A stretch of 64,000 bases of DNA. Origin: Kluyveromyces lactis. Lineage: Eukaryota; Ascomycota; Saccharomycetes; Saccharomycetales; Saccharomycetaceae. How positions within the stretch are numbered: position 1 is the first letter of the stretch; every line of letters begins with the position of its first letter. The stretch covers positions 620,001 to 684,000 of the forward strand of contig NC_006040.1 of NCBI RefSeq assembly GCF_000002515.2, in the 5' to 3' direction. The notes beneath the pieces were generated by a model. The model searched no databases. It was not told the DNA's origin and saw only the letters and a program-made list of their open reading frames with translations. A program made the translations under genes and the position numbers. Below, piece after piece: positions 1 through 10,094 of this stretch.

Positions 1-1
1 T

Positions 2-658
2 GATAAGTTAAATCTACCTGGCGTAGATAAGATTGCATTGTTGAGACAGCTTCTAAACGAGACAACATCATTGGAGGAATTTAAAACGCTAGGACGAGAC
101 AAGCTTCCAGAAGTCACGTCACCTTTATCCAAAGATCAATATTCCAAGTTGCTAGAAAATGATCAGCATTTAAACAAATTAATTAACGAACACGATGAGT
201 TGGTTTCGGTCAAGCTTTCAAAACTAAATGAAGAAGATGCAGTAATAGAGAAATACGTCAACTGGATCGGTGAAGTTAACGAGAGATTATCCCCACATTT
301 CAATCAGCCTACAGGTCGAAAGAAGTCGAAAAGTGCAAGTAAAGTTACAATATGCGGCTACCATAATGAGTTCACGATCCCTCGGTCAGTTGAGGAGTTT
401 TTAGATAAGCTACTTCAGTTGAAAGAAGACGAAAACAGTAATATCACATCAGTTGACGGTGTTTGTGTAAAGACAAAATGTGCTAAGCATCAGGATTGGA
501 TTACATTGTCCCAAAACGATCTCTCGGAACAGAAGGACTCTCTAGAAAACGTCAAAAGAAGACTCGATTTACTAATTAGCGTCAGAACGAACCAATTGAG
601 AATCTCATTCTTCGAACAAGAGATGTCCAATCGCGTCCTACCCGGTGTTAAGACCTAG
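2..658 (+). CDS. SPP1: Spp1, COMPASS (Set1) complex PHD-finger subunit, 3' part
   Basis: Open from the left edge, so the 5' end is outside the window; the first in-window ATG is not the start. About 218 C-terminal codons are visible. They contain a C-x4-C-x2-H-x2-W cluster (codons near 464-500) followed by a helical tail, as in the C-terminal region of the Spp1/CFP1 family. The N-terminal PHD finger that reads H3K4 methylation would lie upstream. In the family, Spp1 is a nuclear subunit of the Set1 H3K4 methyltransferase and also links COMPASS to meiotic break sites. Identity rests on the Cys/His motif and on order: SPP1-UME1-MKK is the same as S. cerevisiae YPL138C-YPL139C-YPL140C. Confidence 0.85.
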   Translation, partial: DKLNLPGVDKIALLRQLLNETTSLEEFKTLGRDKLPEVTSPLSKDQYSKLLENDQHLNKLINEHDELVSVKLSKLNEEDAVIEKYVNWIGEVNERLSPHFNQPTGRKKSKSASKVTICGYHNEFTIPRSVEEFLDKLLQLKEDENSNITSVDGVCVKTKCAKHQDWITLSQNDLSEQKDSLENVKRRLDLLISVRTNQLRISFFEQEMSNRVLPGVKT

Positions 659-1114
659 CTCATATCTAATGTGTCACTTTTCTGTCATTACAATGAAGGC
701 GAAACGCTTATATTTAACTTGTAGCATCAACTAGCAAGAAAAGCATGTATAAATAATTTAACCTAATACAAACATCAGGTTTTTCATATGCTTCTAGTCC
801 AATAATTGAACGTATATAAGCTTTATCCTATCGTAAACCTAATTCATCTAATCGTCACATAGTTAAAGTCACTTACCATGTTATTCATTCTATGAGAAAA
901 CAATATAAAAATGAAAAACCAATGAGCTCAATATCACCATTAAGGTCTGGTTGTTTTACGAAATATAAAGGGGCAGGACAAAAGATAGCAGACATACCTT
1001 ATAATTGTATCTCCTATTAGGAACCTCTATTCTCTCGCTGTAAGTTTCAAAGATATTGGTTTTGTGGTAAGCGTTTGGAGGAAGCTTTTAAACACATAAA
1101 CTTACAAACAAAAT
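659..1114. other. SPP1-UME1 intergenic region
   Basis: AT-rich spacer holding the SPP1 terminator and UME1 promoter. A TATA-like ATATAAAG lies near 963-970, about 145 bp before the UME1 ATG. No further gene seen. Confidence 0.5.
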
Positions 1115-2467
1115 ATGGCAACAGATATCAGAACAAACAAGGTTAAGAACGAAGAGTTCAAGATCTGGAAGAAAACTATCCCATCCTTGTATGAGCATAT
1201 CTCTACATTGCAACCTAAAATCTTTAGCCCTTCTGAAAGTGCCCAGTCACCTGAAAGGAGAGTTTTGTTCACCGAACTTATCTCGGAAGAGGCAGATAAG
1301 GGTTTATTGAACACGTCTATTTACTATTCGCAACGGAGCGAAATATACGAGATTGGTGTACAGCTGCCTATTGGAGCTTATACAAGTCATGATGATAAAG
1401 AGCTACCACAGCCTAGGTACAGCGAATTTTTCTCAGAGCCTGCCAATGCAAAATGGGTTTTCGAGGGACAGTCCATTGCGTCATTCAAAGCTAACCATTC
1501 CACATCGGCTCTGATTGTAATGAGTAAAAAGGGTACACTCGCATGGTACAATGGCTCTAGTAAGAAACCATTGAAAAGTTTAGAAAGATCTTCAGAAAAA
1601 GATGTTACGGCTGACTTCGATATTTCAACTGATGGAAAATATGTGGTCAGATTCGAATCTCCGGTTCCAGAATCTGCACAGAGCGGAACGAAAATCACCG
1701 TCATCAACAATACTGACAATATAGGTGACGTGCTACATACCATTACATTGCCAAATACCAAACAGGCTCGGTGCGTTAAATTCCACACTGCTACATTGTT
1801 CAGCACAGTCACTGAGGATAATCTGTTAAGATTTTGGGATATTAGAGCTCGAGATGAAATGTTATTTAGCTTGGCCTTGCACTCAATTTCCAGTTCTAGT
1901 GAGGGTTCGACTGCAGGATCAGAAGTTGAAGATGATGGTACGATAAACGTTGTTGAAGCATCGAAACAGTTTGATACTCTTTTCATTACTGGTTCTGATG
2001 CCGGTGTTATTAAACTATGGGATTTACGTTCCATTGCCGCTAGAAATTCCACAGAAGTGAAGGATGCCACAGAAATAGTCACATTGTACCAATTAGATAA
2101 CGATCCTGTGGTCGATATCCAATTCAGCCCCTTGGAACCCGAATGTTTCCTCACTGTAGGTGCTTCGGGAAATGTGTACCATTGGGATATCAGCTATTTA
2201 ATCAACGAAAGCGAGCAACAGGGCGAAGACAGTGCAGATTCTGATGAAATATATCAAGATGACATACAAGAACATTCTTTGAAATTCTTACATACTGGCG
2301 GCGGTAGAAGATCCGCCTACAAACCTGATAATACAGTTTTGATCAAGGGTTCTGTAACGCAGCATCCTTTGATTCGAGATATAATTGGTACTGTTGACGG
2401 GGATGGCTACCTAACTATATACAAAGGTTTTTATGGCAGAGACGGAGAGGTTGCAGAATCTGAGTAA
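1115..2467 (+). CDS. UME1: Ume1, WD40 subunit of Rpd3 histone deacetylase complexes
   Basis: 450 residues against about 460 in S. cerevisiae. The N-terminus (residues 12-31, EEFKIWKKTIPSLYEHISTL) is the Msi1/RbAp48-type helix that precedes the propeller. WD dipeptides end blades at residues 241-242, 302-303 and 357-358, with weaker blades between. An acidic stretch lies at 260-276. Ume1 is a nuclear histone-binding-like subunit of Rpd3L/Rpd3S that helps repress meiotic genes. MSI1 (CAF-1) and HAT2 have a similar fold, but the order SPP1-UME1-MKK settles the call. The ATG at 1115 is the first in frame. Confidence 0.88.
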   Translation: MATDIRTNKVKNEEFKIWKKTIPSLYEHISTLQPKIFSPSESAQSPERRVLFTELISEEADKGLLNTSIYYSQRSEIYEIGVQLPIGAYTSHDDKELPQPRYSEFFSEPANAKWVFEGQSIASFKANHSTSALIVMSKKGTLAWYNGSSKKPLKSLERSSEKDVTADFDISTDGKYVVRFESPVPESAQSGTKITVINNTDNIGDVLHTITLPNTKQARCVKFHTATLFSTVTEDNLLRFWDIRARDEMLFSLALHSISSSSEGSTAGSEVEDDGTINVVEASKQFDTLFITGSDAGVIKLWDLRSIAARNSTEVKDATEIVTLYQLDNDPVVDIQFSPLEPECFLTVGASGNVYHWDISYLINESEQQGEDSADSDEIYQDDIQEHSLKFLHTGGGRRSAYKPDNTVLIKGSVTQHPLIRDIIGTVDGDGYLTIYKGFYGRDGEVAESE

Positions 2468-3351
2468 GCTAAAGACTATATGTATGAATATGTTTATGTC
2501 CAAGTGTGTATTATTGAAATTTGTTAACACGGTCAAAATAAATGTTTATTACTCTTTTGTGAATATTTAAACATTCACGGTCCAAATTCGTCTTTAAAGG
2601 GCAAAACAATAAATCTTCCCTTTAACATTCGATGGCCTATCATAGCAAGAATAACACCGGCATCGATAAGCAATGAAGGATACGATAGAATAAAAGTGTA
2701 CCTACCTACAACATGCATACTGCGACGATTATTGGCTTAATCAACTTTGTCTCAGTGATCTCTTACATAATATCAACTGGTTTCTGCTAAAATACGAGCA
2801 TGGAAGTTATGGGTAGAAGCTTGAAATGTTTCAACTTCAAAATCTGATTCCAAATAACCAAAGGAAACGGTAGATGTTGAACTTAAAATGAGTTGATAAA
2901 CCTTATATAATCTTAAAATGTTTGTACTGGTCGATCACGTCGGCTGTCTCTGAATTTTTTTTTTTTTCAGGACAAGGCTTTAATTCGAACTTTAATAAAA
3001 CAAATTCACTTAAACGGCTCTTTGCATTATAAAGATGATCTGGCACATAAGAGAATCCTGAGGCCCAGAGGAGTAATATTCCGGACGTATCCCAGTGGAA
3101 TACGATACGAGAGGCATTTTAAAACGATAAACTGAGTATAAAAGCGATCCGCTGAGGATTAAGACACGAGAACCGAGGTTTCCCCTTTTTACTTCGATAG
3201 AAGAAAATATCAACGGACACTTCAAAGAAAAACAGCTCAAACGTTTGAATAGAAAAAAACGCTGTTTACTTGTCGCATAAGGTGATATTAACTGATATTT
3301 ATATTATTTGTATGGACCCACGGAAAAGACAAGTGTGAAGTGAAAGCAAAG
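2468..3351. other. UME1-MKK intergenic region
   Basis: 884 bp that must hold the MKK promoter. A poly-T run of about 13 lies near 2957-2969, of the kind that excludes nucleosomes. No conserved reading frame seen on either strand. Confidence 0.45.
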
Positions 3352-4749
3352 ATGGCTTCGATGTTCCGACCACCAGAGTCTAGGAGAACCAATTCCAAGC
3401 CTCCAAAATTGTCGTTACCACCGCAATTGGTTTCCAATAGTAAGCCAATAACAGATATTAGGGATGAAAAGCTTCGACAACCTCCTTCCAAATCTGTACC
3501 GTCTAGTGCTACTCCGACTAGTAGTGCATCGGCGAGTTCTGCACGGACTTTGAAAAATCGACCAGTACCTCCACCGACAGCATCATCAGTGACACCGCTA
3601 TCCAGTACTAACTCTGGAAGTGCGATGGGATCACTTTCGAACAAATTGCACGGGCTGAAGATCAATACGGACCATCTGCCAACGTCTGGATCACAGCAGT
3701 CAACCCAAAGTGCAGATTCGATGACTTCCAATCTAATATCCATGTACGATAGCGAACCAACAACAAGCAGCAGCACAAGCCTGGTAAACCATGGGAAAGA
3801 AAGTGAAATTATAGAGCACGATAGAGATGATAGCACAGATGAACTTGAGTCAGATATATGGCAAACTTACAAGATCCATGAACAAATTGATACGTTGGGA
3901 ATATTGGGCGAAGGAACTGGAGGATCGGTCACGAAATGTAAGTTAAGGAACGGTTCAAAAATATTTGCATTGAAGACCATTGCCACGATAGAGAATGATG
4001 GCTCAGAGAAACAAATATTCAGAGAATTGCAATTCAACAAGAGTTGTAAGTCTGATTTCATAGTGAGGTATTACGGGATGTTTGCATGCGAAGAAACCTC
4101 GACAATTTTTATTGCGATGGAATATATGGGCGGAAGATCGCTAGATTCGGTGTACAAGCACCTTCTCTCTAAGGGGGGACGAATTGGTGAGAAGGTTCTG
4201 GGGAAGATAGCTGAGAGCGTACTTAGAGGACTATTTTATCTACACGAAAGAAAGATCATTCATAGAGATATTAAGCCACAGAACATATTGTTCAACGAAA
4301 TAGGACAAATAAAGCTCTGCGATTTTGGAGTCAGTGGAGAGGCAGTGAACTCTCTTGCCACCACGTTTACAGGAACATCATACTACATGGCTCCAGAAAG
4401 GATACAGGGCCAGCCATACAGTGTTACCAGTGATGTATGGTCTTTGGGTCTCACACTATTGGAAGTTGCACAGGGACACTCACCATTTGATACGGATAAA
4501 CTAGCAGCAAACATGCCCCCTATAGAACTTTTGATGCTTATCTTGACTTTCACACCTGAATTGAAAGATGAACCAGAACAAGGCATAGTATGGTCCAAAT
4601 CCTTCAAATCGTTCCTTGATTACAGTCTGAAAAAAGATTCAAAGGATAGACCATCTCCAAGACAAATGCTACAACACCCCTGGATGGTGGGACAAACCAA
4701 GAAACACGTTAACATGAAGAAGTTTATTCAAACTTGTTGGGCGGATTGA
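3352..4749 (+). CDS. MKK1: MAP kinase kinase of the cell-wall integrity pathway (Mkk1/Mkk2)
   Basis: 465 residues from the ATG at 3352; the start MASMFRPPES matches Mkk1/2, and the open frame upstream begins only with GTG. The Ser/Pro/Thr-rich N-terminus carries a MAPK docking motif (PPKLSLPP, 17-24). The kinase domain starts at about 178: glycine loop GEGTGGSV 186-193, ATP lysine K208, HRD 304-306, DFG 324-326. The S-x3-T activation motif is S334/T338. In the family it is phosphorylated by Bck1 and activates Slt2/Mpk1 under cell-wall stress. There is one gene here for the S. cerevisiae MKK1/MKK2 pair, flanked by UME1 as at MKK2 and by MGE1 as at MKK1, which is the pre-duplication arrangement. 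Confidence 0.96.
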   Translation: MASMFRPPESRRTNSKPPKLSLPPQLVSNSKPITDIRDEKLRQPPSKSVPSSATPTSSASASSARTLKNRPVPPPTASSVTPLSSTNSGSAMGSLSNKLHGLKINTDHLPTSGSQQSTQSADSMTSNLISMYDSEPTTSSSTSLVNHGKESEIIEHDRDDSTDELESDIWQTYKIHEQIDTLGILGEGTGGSVTKCKLRNGSKIFALKTIATIENDGSEKQIFRELQFNKSCKSDFIVRYYGMFACEETSTIFIAMEYMGGRSLDSVYKHLLSKGGRIGEKVLGKIAESVLRGLFYLHERKIIHRDIKPQNILFNEIGQIKLCDFGVSGEAVNSLATTFTGTSYYMAPERIQGQPYSVTSDVWSLGLTLLEVAQGHSPFDTDKLAANMPPIELLMLILTFTPELKDEPEQGIVWSKSFKSFLDYSLKKDSKDRPSPRQMLQHPWMVGQTKKHVNMKKFIQTCWAD

Positions 4750-5106
4750 TTGCTAGCCCCTACTGGCCCACTAGATAGAACATGCAGGAACATGTATAGA
4801 TAAATCATTTCTCAAATGGCTGCATGTCACGTGTTCCACAACATAAATCGGATCAAGTTTCAATTTTTTCATAGAGTTTGGTTTGAATTGAAAAAATGAT
4901 CATGAAAGAGAGAAAGAACCGTATATAAGAAGACATTTAAGAAGAAAGAATTAGTAAAACAACCCAATACATCTTACATACCAACTGTCACTACCTCTTA
5001 TTGACACTCAGTTGGATTTGAACTCACTTTGTTTTGCTAAATAACCACTGTTAATAGTGAGACTCAAGTCGACCAGAGAATATTTACTAACAGAATACAA
5101 TAAAAT
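4750..5106. promoter_or_regulatory. MGE1 promoter region
   Basis: Contains a TCACGTG E-box (Cbf1-type) near 4828 and a TATATAAG TATA box near 4923, about 180 bp before the MGE1 ATG. Sites are by inspection only. Confidence 0.5.
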
Positions 5107-5838
5107 ATGAGACCATCAACCAGATTCTTGAGAAGCGTTACCAGAACTGTTCCAATCGGTTTCAGATCTACTACTGTGCCATTTGTATCTAGCACTTTGA
5201 GATCTAGTGCTGCAACCTCCAACCAGTTTTCTGCTAGGTTTTCCGGTGTTAGATTCTATGCTGATGAAGCCAAGAAGGAAGAACCTAAGGATGAGAACGA
5301 TGCAGCTGCAGCTGAAGAAGACGCAAATTTGACTGAAGAGCAAAAAAAGATTAAAGATTTGGAAACCAAGTTGGATGCCAAGACTAAGGAAGCCTCTGAA
5401 TTTAAGGACCGTTTGTTGAGATCAGTTGCTGATTTCAGAAATTTGCAAGAAGTTACCAAGAAGGATATCCAAAAGGCCAAGGATTTCGCTTTGCAAAAAT
5501 TCGCCAAGGACTTGTTGGAATCCGTCGACAACTTTGGCCATGCTTTGAACGCTTTCAAACCAGAAACTCTGGAACAATCTCAAGAGCTTTCTGATCTATA
5601 TACCGGTGTCAAGATGACCAGGGACGTTTTCGAAAAGACTTTGAAGAAGCACGGTATTGAACAACTAAATCCAATTGGCGAATCTTTTGATCCAAATAAG
5701 CACGAAGCTACTTTCGAATTGCCTCAACCAGACAAGGAACCAGGTACCGTTTTCCACGTTCAACAAATTGGTTACACTTTGAACGACAGAGTTATCAGAC
5801 CAGCTAAGGTCGGTATTGTTAAGGACAATGAAAATTAG
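5107..5838 (+). CDS. MGE1: Mge1, mitochondrial GrpE nucleotide-exchange factor
   Basis: 243 residues (about 228 in S. cerevisiae). Residues 1-50 are Arg/Ser/Thr-rich without acidic residues, a typical matrix presequence. A charged coiled coil follows (about 75-125), then the GrpE beta domain with its C-terminal signature (FDPNKHEATFELPQPD, 199-214, through IRPAKVGIVKD). It releases ADP from matrix Hsp70 (Ssc1) during protein import, Fe-S cluster assembly and folding. Codon use is strongly biased to yeast-preferred codons, consistent with high expression. The co-chaperone Mdj1 is encoded 33 kb away in this window. Confidence 0.96.
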   Translation: MRPSTRFLRSVTRTVPIGFRSTTVPFVSSTLRSSAATSNQFSARFSGVRFYADEAKKEEPKDENDAAAAEEDANLTEEQKKIKDLETKLDAKTKEASEFKDRLLRSVADFRNLQEVTKKDIQKAKDFALQKFAKDLLESVDNFGHALNAFKPETLEQSQELSDLYTGVKMTRDVFEKTLKKHGIEQLNPIGESFDPNKHEATFELPQPDKEPGTVFHVQQIGYTLNDRVIRPAKVGIVKDNEN

Positions 5839-6998
5839 AAAATCTCTCAATAAAGAACCCCGAACCCAAAATCGATCTACTTCAAATGACCTTACCATGA
5901 CTTATAATTTACGATAATGCTTGTTTTATGAACCTTCTAACTTTTTTTCCCCTCCTCACTCCATTTTTCTTTCATTCTGCATGATAACATCGATCAGCTT
6001 TTGAACGGAAAACATCTCTTTTTGTTCGCAGCAGGTTTGACTTTTATGTTCCCTCATAACGGTCATAATGGTCTCGCCACAATGACCCTACTTAATTCCC
6101 ATGTAAATAAACTTGCACATATGTATATGAATTCTCTACCATGATCCAAAATGAAAGGACCTTTCTTTCTCTTATTAAAACGGTCTGTCATCCGTTAAGG
6201 TACGTCCGAGAGCATGAACGAAACGCATAAGTAAGAACATCCAACCCCTGCAGGCTCTACATCTTTAGTATACTCTGAACTCAATCTTCCATCAGCCACT
6301 CCACCCAAAACGGTATCTATATGAGCCCTCAAATCCTCAGAGGAAGACATATCAGTATCTACTGTTTACATTCTGGCTCTACGCCTAAGTCTACATGTAA
6401 TGAAAAGAAAACAATAAGAGAACTGTCAAACTCCCCTTCCCCAGAAGATTCAAGGGGTATACAGTACCATAGCGAACTGCAGAAGCCGTAAACATCAAAA
6501 AGATGAGTTCGAACAATATGTGGCAGTTGATATATTGCGTCCTCTTTGGAATCCTACCGTTCCAAGTTCGCGTATTTCTTAATTAGGTTTTTTGTTTAAA
6601 GCTTAAAGGAATTTTTATAAAAACAATTGAAATCAAAAGAAATAGTTTGTTTATATATGGACTTATAATCAAACGTCTAAAGATCCTGCACTGTTGTAGG
6701 CTTCTAGCTTGAACATCTGATTAAATTGGGTACCATTGGCGGAGAGGGACTGTGCAGTTAGATTCCAGGAAATTTCGAATTTCAAGAGTCTTTTTTTTTT
6801 TAGTTCTTCGAGGGAATACTCTTCAAGTTTGTAAAACCAAATCTCAGGAACGTCTGGTGCCACAAGTAGGGAACTGAATAACGTCACTAAGAGCTCAATT
6901 AATATAATTCCATACTGATTGAGTTTTGAATTTTTAATACGCGTGTCATTACTTATCCCAGTTATTTTATTTTGGTTCTCCCCTAGGTGCTAAAAATA
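5839..6998. other. MGE1-KIN4 intergenic region
   Basis: 1160 bp. An ACGCGT (MCB-type) hexamer lies at 6939-6944, 55 bp before the KIN4 ATG. The minus strand is open from about 6989 to 6669 without an ATG (listed separately). Nothing else coding recognised. Confidence 0.5.
6669..6989 (-). other. unassigned open stretch antisense to the KIN4 upstream region
   Basis: On the minus strand about 106 codons are open, ending in TGA at 6669, with no in-frame ATG. The encoded peptide would have a hydrophobic segment (YGIILIELLVTLF) then a mixed charged/polar tail ending LEAYNSAGSLDV, which reads more like protein than noise. To be a gene it would need a non-ATG start or an upstream exon, but that would fall inside KIN4 antisense, and no donor/TACTAAC/acceptor set is evident. 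It contains an 11-base A run. It may be a relic, a 3' exon or chance. Confidence 0.2.
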
Positions 6999-9728
6999 AT
7001 GTCTACAGAAGCGCATCGTCACACCTATTACGGTGGACCCACCACCAACACGGAGTCCTCTCATCATATTCATACGAGTCATGCTCATAACTGTTCCAAT
7101 GGTAGCAGCCGTCGACATAGCTCTTCGCATAACGGTCGAAGACGGCAGGTAACGTTTGGTCCTTACATCATCGGTCCGACTTTAGGAGAAGGTGAATTTG
7201 GGAAAGTCAAGCTAGGGTGGTCTAAAAGCAATTCGGATGAGTCTAAGAATGTTGCCATTAAGCTGATAAGAAGGGATACGATCCCCAAGAACTCTGAGAA
7301 AGAAGTAAAGATCTATAGAGAAATCAACGCACTAAAACACTTGGCGCATCCAAATATAGTAACTTTGGAAGAAGTGTTACAAAATTCGAAATACATCGGA
7401 ATAGTGTTGCATTACGCCTCGGGAGGTGAATTCTACAAATATATTCAAAAGAAGAGAAGACTGAAAGAACCTGCAGCATGCCGGTTATTTGCACAGTTAA
7501 TTAGTGGGGTACATTATATGCATCATAAAGGATTGGCACATAGGGATTTGAAATTAGAGAACCTCTTATTGGATGAACATGAGAATTTAATAATAACAGA
7601 TTTTGGATTTGTCAATGAGTTCAGTTCTAGGAACGATTTGATGAAAACATCTTGTGGGTCTCCATGTTACGCTGCTCCAGAATTGGTCGTTACTACAAAG
7701 GCTTACGAAGCAAGAAAGGCTGACGTTTGGTCATGTGGGGTAATTTTGTACGCTATGCTAGCTGGATATCTCCCGTGGGATGATGATCCAGATAATCCTG
7801 ACGGGGATGATATTGCAAAACTATACAATTATATCACAAAGACGTCATTGAAATTTCCGGAATATATCAATCCGATTCCCAGAGATATTTTGAGAAGAAT
7901 TCTTGTATCGGACCCTTCCAAGCGTATCACTGTTGAATTGATCCTAAAACATCAATGGCTGCAACCACACGCATTATTCCTATCTTTGAAACCAGAGGAT
8001 TGGGATATTAAGGCAAAGGCCGAAATAAGTAACATCTTCAGGCCCCCACCTTCACAATCTTCACAATCTGCATATTCCAGACCACACTCAAATTCTTCTG
8101 TATCTTCAAGTGAAAAACGTAATTCGCTGATCATAGACTCCACTCTACATCTGCAACCTGTGCCTCCTCATGAATCACAATCACATGCCATTGCCAAACC
8201 ATCTTCTCCATCGTCGGATCTTAGATCAAGCCCAATTAAAAGAGTCAATCACTCAAGAAGCAACTCTGCAGCATCCATCGCATTGCAAGCTGTCGTGGAT
8301 GCAGAAAGAGAATTCTTCCAGTCATCTCAATCAATTTTACAAATTAGTGGCGTACAATCCATTGAACAATCTCCTAATACTAGAGTTCAAACGTATACTG
8401 CTACGAGATCGTTGGCACATAATAATTCCTCATCCTTAATGAACAGAAATAGTATAATCGTTGAGGTAAGCCCAAACAAGGAGGTTATATCGTCATCATC
8501 CTCATCTGCTATACCGGGAATGAGTTATTCCGCATCCAGAGAGTCATATATCTCAACTTCTCCCGTTAGAAATGCAGCACAGTCGCCAAAATTCGTTCCA
8601 GGTTCTTTCACTTCGAATACCAGTCACCATAATAACAAATTTGGCTCATCACAGCAGTCTAGGCCCAGACCCACTTCATATCATCCAATATCATCATCAT
8701 ATTTAGAAATGCAGCCTTCTAATTCTCAGAATAACTTTATCACAACCACTAACGAGTTTTCTTATATTCCAAGAACAGTCAATGCAAATAACTACATCGA
8801 CTCTACTCGCGCAATCTCTCCTGAATTGAACGGAAGAACTGTTGATGGCACTTCCCCGCCATTAAACTCAAGAAATTTCCAGTCAGGAATCATACGCAGG
8901 GGATCATTTTCTGCAAGCAAACCTTCACCATCAGTCGATCTGAATAATGTAGAAGGGGACCTTATTAAAACCGATGCAGAGGATCATAAGAAACTCAAAC
9001 AGCAGCGTAGGAAATCTCAAAGATACAGTACTGTTATTTTAGACAATTCGATTGCCACTGTACAAGAAGAAACTGAGGAACCAATTACGGCTTACGATGC
9101 GAACATTAAAAAACCCGTTGAAAATTCCAATAACTTGACCAAGGAATTCGGAAAGATTGTTATTAATGAACCTCGAAAGGAAGATGCTCACATTCCTATC
9201 AGCAAACCGGAGAGCGAACACCTACAGAAACCCCCACAACAACATCAATCACAAGCCTCGATAGCAAGAGCAGACTCACATTCCAAGAAAGAGAAAAGGT
9301 TCAGTTTACTATCCTTTTACTCATACTATAATAATTCAAAGACGAGTGTCAGCTCCGACTCTTCTGGCGGAAGAAGAGTATCTGCAAATTCACAGAAAAC
9401 AAATGAAAGAATTTCTTCTGTTAAATCGAATGGTATACCGTCTAGAAACGTATCGGGGTCGATAAATCAATTCGAAACATCAAAACCGAGAGTATCATCG
9501 AATCCATCAAACAGAACAAATTACAGACATTCGATGTTACCTCCAAAGAGTTCTCAAGTTATAGACGCATCTGCCAAACGTATGAATCGTTCTTCTGTAA
9601 TGGTTTCTTCTGCCAAAGATATAACCAGTTCTGATGGTACCGCAAGTAAAGAACATAAAGAACAACGTGAACCAAGCACTGCCAAAAGAGTCTTTGATTT
9701 CTTCAAGAGGAGAAGTATGAGAGTATAA
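6999..9728 (+). CDS. KIN4: Kin4/Frk1-type Ser/Thr kinase, spindle position checkpoint
   Basis: 909 residues from the ATG at 6999; the frame upstream offers only GTG. Kinase domain about 55-323: GEGEFG 64-69, ATP lysine K88, HRD 181-183, DFG 201-203, activation-loop threonine T217 in KTSCGSPCYAAPE, the type phosphorylated by Elm1 in Kin4. The long Ser/Asn-rich tail ends in a conserved basic motif (FFKRRSMRV). Kin4 holds back mitotic exit through Bfa1-Bub2 when the spindle is misaligned. One gene stands for the KIN4/FRK1 pair; its place after MGE1 matches YOR233W. The ACGCGT just upstream hints at G1/S transcription (inference). Confidence 0.92.
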   Translation: MSTEAHRHTYYGGPTTNTESSHHIHTSHAHNCSNGSSRRHSSSHNGRRRQVTFGPYIIGPTLGEGEFGKVKLGWSKSNSDESKNVAIKLIRRDTIPKNSEKEVKIYREINALKHLAHPNIVTLEEVLQNSKYIGIVLHYASGGEFYKYIQKKRRLKEPAACRLFAQLISGVHYMHHKGLAHRDLKLENLLLDEHENLIITDFGFVNEFSSRNDLMKTSCGSPCYAAPELVVTTKAYEARKADVWSCGVILYAMLAGYLPWDDDPDNPDGDDIAKLYNYITKTSLKFPEYINPIPRDILRRILVSDPSKRITVELILKHQWLQPHALFLSLKPEDWDIKAKAEISNIFRPPPSQSSQSAYSRPHSNSSVSSSEKRNSLIIDSTLHLQPVPPHESQSHAIAKPSSPSSDLRSSPIKRVNHSRSNSAASIALQAVVDAEREFFQSSQSILQISGVQSIEQSPNTRVQTYTATRSLAHNNSSSLMNRNSIIVEVSPNKEVISSSSSSAIPGMSYSASRESYISTSPVRNAAQSPKFVPGSFTSNTSHHNNKFGSSQQSRPRPTSYHPISSSYLEMQPSNSQNNFITTTNEFSYIPRTVNANNYIDSTRAISPELNGRTVDGTSPPLNSRNFQSGIIRRGSFSASKPSPSVDLNNVEGDLIKTDAEDHKKLKQQRRKSQRYSTVILDNSIATVQEETEEPITAYDANIKKPVENSNNLTKEFGKIVINEPRKEDAHIPISKPESEHLQKPPQQHQSQASIARADSHSKKEKRFSLLSFYSYYNNSKTSVSSDSSGGRRVSANSQKTNERISSVKSNGIPSRNVSGSINQFETSKPRVSSNPSNRTNYRHSMLPPKSSQVIDASAKRMNRSSVMVSSAKDITSSDGTASKEHKEQREPSTAKRVFDFFKRRSMRV

Positions 9729-10094
9729 AAGCAGCATATTTTTGAATCTCATTATATATGAGTAACCAATGCATGAGAGTAATAAACTTTCAATATATCC
9801 GCTAACACACAAAGACTGCGCTCACTCTGCCAAGTCATTTACTTCAAACACCACAGTATATATTCCGGAAGACATATATATTCGGTATCGTTGAAATAAG
9901 ATAGGTATGAAAAACAAGAACATTGGAAGAACAACATGAAGAGGTAAATAAGCTTTGAGTTCGATTCAAAAGAACCAAAGGACAATTTTTTTTCATATAT
10001 AAAGTATAGAGAAAGTGTAAATTTTGGTGTAAGTGCGATGTCATTGAAATGAAATAAATAAAACAATTCACAAAATAGAGATCTAATTAGAAGT
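9729..10094. other. KIN4/SOA1-like convergent intergenic region
   Basis: 366 bp between two converging genes. AT-rich and probably holds both 3' ends. No gene supported. Confidence 0.5.

Noticed and set aside
1387-2154. A 255-codon minus-strand frame opposite UME1.
   Set aside because: Antisense shadow of a conserved gene; the peptide has no family character.
4990-5050. A tRNA-like GGATTTGAACTC stretch on the minus strand.
   Set aside because: No D-arm A box or acceptor stem at the right distance.
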